Shown: piece after piece, positions 36,165 through 42,833 of the stretch
How positions within the stretch are numbered: the stretch's first letter is position 1
How the letters are laid out: each line of letters starts with the position of its first letter
Source: Clostridiales bacterium
GTDB lineage: Bacteria; Bacteroidota; Bacteroidia; Bacteroidales; Muribaculaceae
DNA: 62,529 nucleotides
Assembly (NCBI GenBank): GCA_023666645.1
Contig: JAMPBP010000001.1
Location: 478,421 to 540,949 of the forward strand
Direction of reading: 5' to 3'
Program-made: the position numbers and the translations under genes
Notes under the pieces: generated by a model
Seen by the model: the letters and a program-made list of their open reading frames with translations, nothing else
Told to the model about the DNA's origin: nothing
Databases searched by the model: none

Positions 36165-37577
36165 ATGGGAGGATTTTTTGGAGTAGCTTCTAAGAAGCAC
36201 TGTTCGACCGATTTGTTTTATGGGACTGACTACAATTCCCATCTCGGTACACGACGTGCTGGAATGGCTACCTATGACCAGGAACAGAAACGTTTCTGCC
36301 GTTCCATTCACTCGCTTGAAAGCACTTATTTCCGTACCAAATTTGAAGGTGAACTTTCCAAGTTCAAAGGTAGCACCGGTATCGGAATAATCAGTGACAC
36401 CGACCCTCAGCCCATCATCATAAACTCTCATCTTGGCAAGTATGCAATTGTTACCGTTGCCAAAATATGCAATATCGAGGCCCTTGAGAAAGACCTGTTG
36501 CAACAGGGTGTCCACTTCGGGGAATTGAGTTCGGGCGAGACCAACCAAACAGAGCTGGTGGCATTGCTCATTAACCGTGGAAAGACATTTGTCGATGGCA
36601 TCAGAAACGTCTATGACAATATTCATGGTTCATGTTCCATGTTGATCCTTACAGAAGACGGCAGTATCATTGCAGCTCGTGACCGTCTTGGCCGCACACC
36701 TATTGTTATCGCGAGTAAGGAAGGAGCCTATGCCGTGTCATCAGAATCGACTGCATTTCCCAATCTCGATTATGAATATATCAGGGACCTTGGACCAGAT
36801 GAGATTGTGCGCATCACTCCCGATGGAGTTGAGCAACTGCAGGCTCCAGGTGAACAGATGCAGATTTGTTCCTTCCTATGGGTTTACTACGGCTTCCCCA
36901 CATCAAGTTATGAGGGACGCAATGTGGAACAGATGAGATTTGAAACAGGTAAAGCCATGGGTGAAAGGGATACAACTGAGGTTGACTGTGCGTGCGGTAT
37001 CCCTGATTCAGGCGTTGGAATGGCACTCGGTTATGCCGATGGTCATGGAGTGCCATATCACCGTTGTATATGTAAATATACCCCTACCTGGCCCCGCAGT
37101 TTCACACCCCGAGATCAATCAATGCGTTCACTCGTAGCCAAGATGAAACTCGTGCCTAACCGTGCCATGCTCAACGGTAAGCGCGCGCTATTCTGTGATG
37201 ACTCAATCGTGCGTGGCACTCAGCTCAATGACAACGTTAAGGTGCTCTTTGACTATGGCGCCAAAGAGGTGCATATGCGCATCGCATCACCGCCACTCAT
37301 CTATGGTTGCAAATATATAGGGTTCACCTCGTCCAAGAGTGACATGGAACTTCTTACTCGACGCATCATAGAAGAACTTGAAGGTGACAATGCTGCCCAT
37401 CTCGATGAGTATGCAACTGCCGGTTCACCGCGTTACGAGAAGATGGTAGAGAAAATAAGAGAGCGTTATGGCCTTACATCGCTCAAGTTCAGCACCATCG
37501 ATTCAATCGTCAAGGCTATAGGATTGCCCAAGTGCAAGATTTGCACCCACTGTTTCGATGGTTCAAGTCATTTCTGA
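36165..37577 (+). CDS. Amidophosphoribosyltransferase paralogue lacking the catalytic cysteine
   Basis: A 470-residue PurF-like protein. It starts MGGFFGVASKKHC, so the cysteine that normally follows the initiator Met (MCGIxG in PurF) is glycine. The rest of the fold is intact: YNSHLGTRRAGMATYD, ARDRLGRTPIVIASK and the PRPP loop LFCDDSIVRGTQLNDN. Cys235 (QICSFLWVYYG) and C-terminal Cys457, Cys460 and Cys463 (CKICTHC) resemble iron-sulfur ligands of Bacillus-type PurF. Without the nucleophile it should not hydrolyse glutamine; it could use ammonia or work with the preceding paralogue. No upstream start restores a Cys. Confidence 0.85.
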   Translation: MGGFFGVASKKHCSTDLFYGTDYNSHLGTRRAGMATYDQEQKRFCRSIHSLESTYFRTKFEGELSKFKGSTGIGIISDTDPQPIIINSHLGKYAIVTVAKICNIEALEKDLLQQGVHFGELSSGETNQTELVALLINRGKTFVDGIRNVYDNIHGSCSMLILTEDGSIIAARDRLGRTPIVIASKEGAYAVSSESTAFPNLDYEYIRDLGPDEIVRITPDGVEQLQAPGEQMQICSFLWVYYGFPTSSYEGRNVEQMRFETGKAMGERDTTEVDCACGIPDSGVGMALGYADGHGVPYHRCICKYTPTWPRSFTPRDQSMRSLVAKMKLVPNRAMLNGKRALFCDDSIVRGTQLNDNVKVLFDYGAKEVHMRIASPPLIYGCKYIGFTSSKSDMELLTRRIIEELEGDNAAHLDEYATAGSPRYEKMVEKIRERYGLTSLKFSTIDSIVKAIGLPKCKICTHCFDGSSHF

Positions 37578-37615
37578 TTAATTGATAGCCGACCCTTTTA
37601 CAGATTTGGATTTAT

Positions 37616-37645
37616 AAGTGCCCATTCCTTATCGAATGGGCACTA
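37616..37645 (+). terminator. Hairpin after the PurF-like paralogue
   Basis: AAGTGCCCATTC and GAATGGGCACT form an 11-bp stem with loop CTTATC. No T-run follows, so termination is uncertain. Confidence 0.5.
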
Positions 37646-37654
37646 AGTCACCGG

Positions 37655-37691
37655 CCGGGGATAGTATGCAAGCTACGCGTGCTATCCCCGG
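37655..37691. other. Second hairpin in the same gap
   Basis: CCGGGGATAG (37655-37664) and CTATCCCCGG (37682-37691) form a perfect 10-bp stem. It lies 10 bases after the previous hairpin and could be a tandem terminator or an RNA-stability element. The remaining gap up to 37821 shows nothing else clear. Confidence 0.55.
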
Positions 37692-37821
37692 TGTTGATAT
37701 ATTCAGATTACTCAGATTATATCACGATACGAATTATTTGACTTCCTGAATAAACATTTCCACTCGCCACGTTGTTGTATAGTCAAGAAATTGATAAATG
37801 AATAATCTTAATACTCATATT

Positions 37822-38424
37822 ATGGATACAAAATCTAAAAGCATTAAAGGAACAAAGACCGAGGCCAATTTGGTCAACTCGTATTTAGCCGAATCTCAAT
37901 CATATGCCCGCTATACATTCTATGCAGGCATTGCCGATAAAGAACTTTATTTCCCCGTTGGAGTCCTATTCCGAGAGACTGCACTCAACGAGCTCCGACA
38001 TGCCAAGGTATTCATGAAATTCCTTGAAAATACCGACTACAAGACTTCAACAAACGTTGATGCCGGATATCTGGGCAATACGGTTGCCAACCTTGAACTC
38101 TCGATGAAAGAGGAAAGTCAGGGCGGTTATGAATTCTACCGCGCTGCCGCACAGACAGCACGCGACGAGGGTTTTGATGATATTGCCTCACACTTTGAGG
38201 CCATCGCTGATGTCGAGGAATTCCACTATGGCCGTTTCCAGCGCATGCTTGACCATATCAACAACGGTACTCTCTGGAAGAGAGACAAACCTGTCACTTG
38301 GAAATGCCTTGTGTGTGGTTACACCTATGTAGGTACCGAGCCTCCAACAAAGTGTCCCGGATGCGACCACCCCTATCAGCACTATATCGCCATGGACGAC
38401 GAGTATGTCCCTGTGAGTGATTGA
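37822..38424 (+). CDS. rbr: Rubrerythrin
   Basis: A non-haem diiron peroxidase that detoxifies hydrogen peroxide in anaerobes. The 200-residue protein has the ferritin-like four-helix domain with diiron Glu and His residues (NLVNSYLAESQSYARYTFYA, RETALNELRHAKVFMKFL, MKEESQGGYEFYRAAAQTA, IADVEEFHYGRFQRML). A C-terminal rubredoxin domain has CLVCGYTY and CPGCDHPY. The ATG at 37822 was preferred over 37798, giving MDTKSKSIKGTKTEANLVNS. It converges with a DUF4491 gene whose partner is a hemerythrin-like regulator. Confidence 0.96.
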   Translation: MDTKSKSIKGTKTEANLVNSYLAESQSYARYTFYAGIADKELYFPVGVLFRETALNELRHAKVFMKFLENTDYKTSTNVDAGYLGNTVANLELSMKEESQGGYEFYRAAAQTARDEGFDDIASHFEAIADVEEFHYGRFQRMLDHINNGTLWKRDKPVTWKCLVCGYTYVGTEPPTKCPGCDHPYQHYIAMDDEYVPVSD

Positions 38425-38446
38425 CACATGGATTTAATACCCTAAA

Positions 38447-38473
38447 AATTTCACAAATTCATTTTGTGAAATT
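38447..38473. terminator. Palindromic hairpin between rbr and the DUF4491 gene
   Basis: AATTTCACAAA (38447-38457) and TTTGTGAAATT (38463-38473) are exact reverse complements with a 5-base loop. It spans the end of the DUF4491 frame and may stop convergent transcripts. Confidence 0.55.
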
Positions 38474-38806
38474 ACTTACATCATCTGAATGTCCTGTAAA
38501 GCACGTGTCTTTACGGGACATTTTAGGATTGGCCGGAAACCACCCCCGTGCGACACGCTGCTTCTGTTCGTTGACTTCCTTGATACTCCAGAAACAGCTG
38601 AAAGAAGTCACACCGAGCAATATGGACACAATGGTCTGCTGGACAAATACACATGCAGCAAGCGCTACGATACCTACAGCAAGGAATATCCATCGGGCCT
38701 TGAGGCCGAGGTAATAGTACCCTTTGATCACAAGCGGGTGGAACACGCCGATAATCAAAAAAGTACATAACCCTATGAAAATACCATTGAAATTCAAATT
38801 ATCCAT
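38459..38806 (-). CDS. DUF4491 family small membrane protein
   Basis: A 115-residue inner-membrane protein with three to four hydrophobic helices (GIFIGLCTFLIIGVFHPLVI, WIFLAVGIVALAACVFVQQT, VSILLGVTSFSCFWSI), matching DUF4491; function unknown. The family normally ends soon after WFPxNPK, but here about 20 extra residues (MSRKDTCFTGHSDDVSNFTK) run through a hairpin (38491-38523). It starts 4 bases after the hemerythrin-LuxR stop, so it is the second gene of that operon and may be regulated by it. Confidence 0.8.
   Translation of the reverse strand: MDNLNFNGIFIGLCTFLIIGVFHPLVIKGYYYLGLKARWIFLAVGIVALAACVFVQQTIVSILLGVTSFSCFWSIKEVNEQKQRVARGWFPANPKMSRKDTCFTGHSDDVSNFTK
38491..38523 (+). terminator. 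Hairpin with T-tract inside the DUF4491 3' end
   Basis: GTCCTGTAAAG (38491-38501) pairs with CTTTACGGGAC (38509-38519), one G-T pair. ATTTTA follows on the + strand, so it could end rbr transcripts. Confidence 0.5.
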
Positions 38807-38810
38807 TGTG

Positions 38811-39812
38811 CTAACAGTCTATTGTAGATTTTGATTGATTATCGGGATTCATATCCGACAGGTCAATGAGTTTATGAATGATGGCAAATATCGTAAGACC
38901 CGAGGTAGAATGAATCTCAAGTTTTCCACTCACATTGCGACGGTGTGTAGCAACCGTGTGTACAGAAAGACAGAGCCGGTCGGCAATTTCCTTGTTTGAC
39001 ATCCCACGTGCCACACATGAAATAATCTCTTTCTCACGGTCGGTCAATTCACTAATGGCGTTTGATTTGCCTGTGGACTCTTTTTTATCAGGTATAGTCG
39101 ATATACTGCTGATACTTTCCTCGAGTATCTTTACCGCCGGTACAAATATTCTATCTTCCACCTCACAATGTCCTAACAAGTCACGCTCACACATTATGAT
39201 ATCGAAAAGGGCTGTGTTAAGTAGATCGACCCTGTTTCCTTCGCCTGTGTAGTGGCATATGATAATCTCTTTTAATTCATGGAGCTTGGACGCTATAGGT
39301 TTATGATTGGCCTCAAAATCGAAGATTGTGAATCCGTTGCAAGGTTTCTCACCAGCCAGTAGCTTATCTACATAGTCAAATACATACTTGTTCTCATAGT
39401 TCATGTGCTTTTCGACTTCCTCATGGTAATCGTCAAAAAACTTCAATATAAGCAACGGAATCTCATTGCGCTCCACAACACTCATGGCATCGATCAGTTT
39501 GCGTCTGATTGAAGGCAGAATATAATCCAGGAAATATACGTGGGCGTTTTTGAGATACCTTATCAGAGTGTTGATATCTATTTTAATACCAGTGTAGGGG
39601 CGATAGCTCATCAAGTTGGCTACAGCGAGAAATGTGTTGGTATCTACTCCGGTGCGCGAGCAGACGTCACCAACTGTGGAATCTCCGAAACCCAGCGCAA
39701 TATCAAAACGGCTCAAAGTTGACAGAAGTAACAGATTGTCGGCTATAATATCACGCATGCGGTCAGTTGCTCTGTATTCACGCGCTTCAGATATGTATTT
39801 CTTTGTTTTCAT
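38811..39812 (-). CDS. Hemerythrin-like/LuxR fusion transcription factor
   Basis: A 333-residue regulator. The N-terminal 60 residues resemble a ScdA/DUF542-type segment (LGFGDSTVGDVCSRTGVDTN). A hemerythrin-like helical domain follows with spaced His/Glu candidates: NAHVYFLDYILP, DDYHEEVEKHMNYENKY, FEANHKPIASKLHEL, ICHYTGEG and GHCEVEDRIF. The C-terminus is a LuxR helix-turn-helix (LTDREKEIISCVARGMSNKE then IADRLCLSVHTVATHR). A diiron or NO/oxygen-responsive sensor directly coupled to DNA binding is inferred. It neighbours rubrerythrin, consistent with oxidative or nitrosative stress control. The ATG at 39812 was chosen over a GTG two codons upstream. Confidence 0.85.
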   Translation of the reverse strand: MKTKKYISEAREYRATDRMRDIIADNLLLLSTLSRFDIALGFGDSTVGDVCSRTGVDTNTFLAVANLMSYRPYTGIKIDINTLIRYLKNAHVYFLDYILPSIRRKLIDAMSVVERNEIPLLILKFFDDYHEEVEKHMNYENKYVFDYVDKLLAGEKPCNGFTIFDFEANHKPIASKLHELKEIIICHYTGEGNRVDLLNTALFDIIMCERDLLGHCEVEDRIFVPAVKILEESISSISTIPDKKESTGKSNAISELTDREKEIISCVARGMSNKEIADRLCLSVHTVATHRRNVSGKLEIHSTSGLTIFAIIHKLIDLSDMNPDNQSKSTIDC

Positions 39813-39817
39813 CAGCA

Positions 39818-39848
39818 CAAAGTTATTAATTACAAATCGACTTGCAAA
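39818..39848 (-). promoter_or_regulatory. Promoter for the hemerythrin-LuxR gene, possibly leaderless
   Basis: On the minus strand TTTG (39845-39848), exactly 19 bp, then TAACTTTG (39818-39825). The -7 box ends only 5 bases before the ATG at 39812, so the RNA would start at or next to the start codon. Confidence 0.7.
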
Positions 39849-39994
39849 ATTACAGATGATTAAATTGGGGTACTTAAATTTGGGTATGTGTTGAGTCCAG
39901 GAACTGTCACTTTGTACTGCATAGATAAAAGATCTGTTGGATGATCACATTACTTTACCTAATTCAGAGTATTTTATATCAGTCGCTAAGATAT

Positions 39995-40002
39995 TACTTT
40001 TG
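39995..40002 (+). promoter_or_regulatory. -7 box of a candidate small RNA
   Basis: TACTTTTG matches TAnnTTTG. The region 19-20 bp upstream is T-rich (TTTT) without a clear TTG. Transcription would start near 40007. Confidence 0.5.
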
Positions 40003-40006
40003 TAAC

Positions 40007-40142
40007 AAAATTAAAAGACTTAATTCTTAGTCATGAATTGTAGCCTACCCATGGATTGATAATTTACATGAGTGATCAATCGGGTAAAGTAAGTTTATAG
40101 ATTAATTGTCAAGGAAGCCGGTCCGGGAGGCCCGGCTTTTTT
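40007..40142 (+). ncRNA. Candidate structured small RNA
   Basis: No + gene precedes the strong terminator at 40115-40142, yet a -7 box lies about 110 bases before it. The interval has no plausible coding frame. It contains AATTC/GAATT in the first 35 bases and a composite stem: TACCC (40046-40050) with GGGTA (40082-40086), and ATTGAT (40055-40060) with ATCAAT (40075-40080). The terminator follows. Promoter, two folded segments and terminator together suggest a transcript of about 135 nt. An alternative is the 5' leader of the ROK gene ending in an attenuator, but that gene has its own -7 box at 40209. Confidence 0.5.
40115..40142 (+). terminator. Strong intrinsic terminator of the candidate small RNA
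   Basis: AAGCCGG (40115-40121) and CCGGCTT (40132-40138) form a GC-rich stem around TCCGGGAGGC. A run of six T follows. Confidence 0.9.
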
Positions 40143-40208
40143 GGAGCATTTTGGGCGACTCTGCAAAATATTGATGCCCAATCTATCAGTGTTGAGATTA
40201 AATTTCAT

Positions 40209-40216
40209 TACCTTTG
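40209..40216 (+). promoter_or_regulatory. -7 box upstream of the ROK kinase gene
   Basis: TACCTTTG, a perfect -7 element, lies 66 bases before the chosen ATG at 40282. The nearest TTG (40192-40194) is only 14 bp upstream. Confidence 0.6.
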
Positions 40217-40281
40217 CCCTAAGAGTAATATAAAGAGGAGAGGAAATTTCCTCAATGACCCCAACATTATACAAAATAGCC

Positions 40282-41103
40282 ATGAAAATAGCATTGGATT
40301 TAGGCGGCACCAATATCCGGGCCGCACGTATCGACAACGGTAGTTGCTACGACAAACTTTCAGTACCTTGCCGGGCCACCGAATCTGAAGATGTCATCAT
40401 CGACCAGCTCTCATCTTTGATAGGTCAATTGTTGTGCGGTGAAGTTGATGGTATAGGTATCGGAGTGCCTTCGGTCGTTGACCCTGTCAATGGTATAGTT
40501 TATAACGCGGTCAACATAGCGTCTTGGAAAGAAGTTCATCTTAGGGAAAAGCTTGAAAACCGTTTCAATATACCAGTTAAAGTCAATAACGACTGCAACT
40601 GCTTCGCCCTTGGTGAGAGCCGTTACGGTGCTGCCAAAGGCTTGCGAAATGTGGTAGGTATCACGCTTGGCACCGGGGTGGGCGCCGGACTCATACTTGA
40701 CGGGAATCTCTACTCGGGAGCCCTGTGTGGTGCCGGTGAGATAGGTTCACTACCATATCGCGATAGTGATTATGAACATTATTGCAGTAGCCTGTGGTTT
40801 CGCGATGCACATGGCACAACGGGAGCTCTTCTGGCCGAGAGGGTAGGGAAGGGTGATACTGAAGCCTCATTAATATGGAATGAATTTGGCGATAACCTGG
40901 GTCAATTATGCGAGGTTATTCTTTACGCCTATGCTCCCGAAGCGATAGTGATAGGTGGTGGAATTGCCGCTGCGTTCCCATTATTTATAGATTCGCTTAA
41001 ATCCACACTCACGAAGTTCCCCTATCAAGCCATTGCGTCAAATTGCCAGATTCTCAAAGCAACGCTTCCCGATGCCAATCTTCTTGGAGCATCATTGCTT
41101 TGA
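40282..41103 (+). CDS. ROK family sugar kinase
   Basis: A 273-residue cytosolic sugar kinase of the ROK/glucokinase superfamily. Phosphate-1 motif is MKIALDLGGTNIRAARI, the catalytic region is VKVNNDCNCFALGESRYGA, and the adenosine site includes GITLGTGVGAGLILDG. The usual ROK zinc motif CGCGxxGCxE is absent; the equivalent stretch reads GEIGSLPYRDSDYEHYCSSL. The ATG at 40282 fits the family; 40255 would add nine residues. It converges on the susD end and may phosphorylate a hexose such as glucose or mannose released by the nearby glycan locus. Substrate unproven. Confidence 0.85.
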   Translation: MKIALDLGGTNIRAARIDNGSCYDKLSVPCRATESEDVIIDQLSSLIGQLLCGEVDGIGIGVPSVVDPVNGIVYNAVNIASWKEVHLREKLENRFNIPVKVNNDCNCFALGESRYGAAKGLRNVVGITLGTGVGAGLILDGNLYSGALCGAGEIGSLPYRDSDYEHYCSSLWFRDAHGTTGALLAERVGKGDTEASLIWNEFGDNLGQLCEVILYAYAPEAIVIGGGIAAAFPLFIDSLKSTLTKFPYQAIASNCQILKATLPDANLLGASLL

Positions 41104-41136
41104 TAAGACAGAAAACAATCCACATAAGCAATATAA

Positions 41137-41176
41137 AAAGTGCCGGAGTCCCAACTTAGTGGAGCTCCGGCATTTT
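41137..41176. terminator. Bidirectional terminator between ROK kinase and susD
   Basis: TGCCGGAG (41141-41148) and CTCCGGCA (41165-41172) form a perfect stem, flanked by AAAAAG on the left and TTTTCT on the right. It can serve both convergent genes. Confidence 0.88.
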
Positions 41177-41194
41177 CTATTCAGCTATTCCTGA

Positions 41195-42820
41195 TTATTT
41201 CCAGCAAGAAAGGTTCTTCAACTTTCCGTTGGATTTTGTAACCTCTTGAGGAGGATAGGGGAATGTCATGAAGTCGTCTTTGTAAGTAAGTTTGTCAGTG
41301 TAATCCTCGTAGAATTTAACAGTGTAGTTGGAGTTGGGATCCATTCTGTTTTCATAGAAACGTACTGTTGGACGGGCATTGAGTTCAGCAGCGGCAAGAG
41401 CCTTGATCTCGCTATTGCTTGAACGGTGCCAGCGCTTCAGGTCAAACAGGTGGTTGCTATACTCAAAGGCGAGCTCGCAACGACGCTCATGATAGAGGTC
41501 CTTCATTGTAGCGTTGGCGGTGAGTTCTGTCAGTCCTGAACGTTTACGTATTTTGTTGATATCAGTCTTAGCGAGGTCGGGTTTACCTGTCATAAGATAG
41601 GCCTCAGCGCGGAACAGAACCATCTCGGCCATGCGCAACAACGGGAAGTTGATGCGTACTGTAGGCCAGTTGCCATTTGTACTTACAAGTCCCTTTTCCT
41701 GGCAGTCAGCCTCGGCATAGGCATGTTGGAATTTGTAAACCTGGAATCCTACATTGAGGTTGGTGGATGACCAGAACTTACGGTCCTCTCCGAAGAACCT
41801 GAAATCGTCGCCATAGCTAAGTATGGAGTATTTGAGACGTCGGTTATCTGCACCATCCTTGAGCATTTCTTCATAGATATCGTTGGAGGGCTTGATCTGG
41901 CCCCAGCCGTTATATTTGCCCCAGCCTTTATCCTCGAGCATAACACCGGGAAGTTCTACACCGCCCATCAGCGATCCACCATTGGAGGGTATGCTCCAAA
42001 TGTACTCGCGATTCCAGAAGTCGGCAAAATCGGAAGAGAATACTTCCTCAAAAGTGTCGGCGATACCACGGCCAAACTCGTTCTCAAGGCGATTTACAGC
42101 TGTGATGACATCACCCCATTTAGTTTGGTCCCATGTAGCCCAGTAAGCGTAAGTCTTGGCAATGTAGCCCAGAGCGGCAGCCTGGTGTGCACGACCTTGA
42201 TTGTCGGCATCATATTCCTCAAACTTTGGAAGATACTTCATGGCATTTTCCAAGTCTTCAACGATGAGACGATAGTTCTCCATTACAGTGGCTCGTTGAG
42301 GGGGAATTGAGTTGTCATATTCACCTGCAAAATCCTCCCATCTTACGAATGGTACACCGAGTTCATCGGTACCATAGCGGTGGGCAATCCAGAAATGGCA
42401 GAAAGCTCTGATGAAAAAGGCCTCGCCAAGTGAACGCTTCTCGACAGGTGTTAGAGTTGACTTATTGAGAAGACCCTTGACAATGTAGTTGGCTCTTGCC
42501 ATCTGGGCATAGAACTGGGTATATGCGTCTCTGATAGGCGACTCGTCACCTGTGTACTTGAAGGTGGCAAGTGTTGCGTAGTTTCTTGATTTAGCCCATA
42601 CGACATCGTTGGCTGCTCCCTGTTCCCAGAAAACTTCGCGACCGAAAACGTTCTCTTGAGCCAGGCGACCATACAGCATATCGACAGCATCAATAGCCTG
42701 CTGGTCGTTTGTAAAGAATGTGGTAGTAGTGGGGTTACCCTCAGGCTGCACATCGAGGAAATCGTTACAAGAACTGAGTGTAAGGGCTACTAACGCTGAT
42801 GCTATAATATATTTATTCAT
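41195..42820 (-). CDS. SusD/RagB-family glycan-binding lipoprotein
   Basis: The surface lipoprotein partner of the adjacent SusC transporter. The 541 residues start MNKYIIASALVALTLSSCND with a lipobox Cys at 18, then FLDVQPEG, and show TPR-like helices and the C-terminal RagB/SusD domain (RLAEMVLFRAEAYLMTGKPD-like segment, then INKIRKRSGL and HERRCELAFE). It caps the SusC barrel and binds oligosaccharides. It is 13 bases downstream of susC. The ligand is inferred from the divergent mannosidase and phosphatase genes. Confidence 0.97.
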   Translation of the reverse strand: MNKYIIASALVALTLSSCNDFLDVQPEGNPTTTTFFTNDQQAIDAVDMLYGRLAQENVFGREVFWEQGAANDVVWAKSRNYATLATFKYTGDESPIRDAYTQFYAQMARANYIVKGLLNKSTLTPVEKRSLGEAFFIRAFCHFWIAHRYGTDELGVPFVRWEDFAGEYDNSIPPQRATVMENYRLIVEDLENAMKYLPKFEEYDADNQGRAHQAAALGYIAKTYAYWATWDQTKWGDVITAVNRLENEFGRGIADTFEEVFSSDFADFWNREYIWSIPSNGGSLMGGVELPGVMLEDKGWGKYNGWGQIKPSNDIYEEMLKDGADNRRLKYSILSYGDDFRFFGEDRKFWSSTNLNVGFQVYKFQHAYAEADCQEKGLVSTNGNWPTVRINFPLLRMAEMVLFRAEAYLMTGKPDLAKTDINKIRKRSGLTELTANATMKDLYHERRCELAFEYSNHLFDLKRWHRSSNSEIKALAAAELNARPTVRFYENRMDPNSNYTVKFYEDYTDKLTYKDDFMTFPYPPQEVTKSNGKLKNLSCWK

Positions 42821-42833
42821 AATAGTCTCAAGT

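Noticed and set aside
37616..37691. CRISPR or repeat-array interpretation of the two hairpins
   Set aside because: The hairpins differ in sequence and there are only two; they look like tandem terminators or stability elements.
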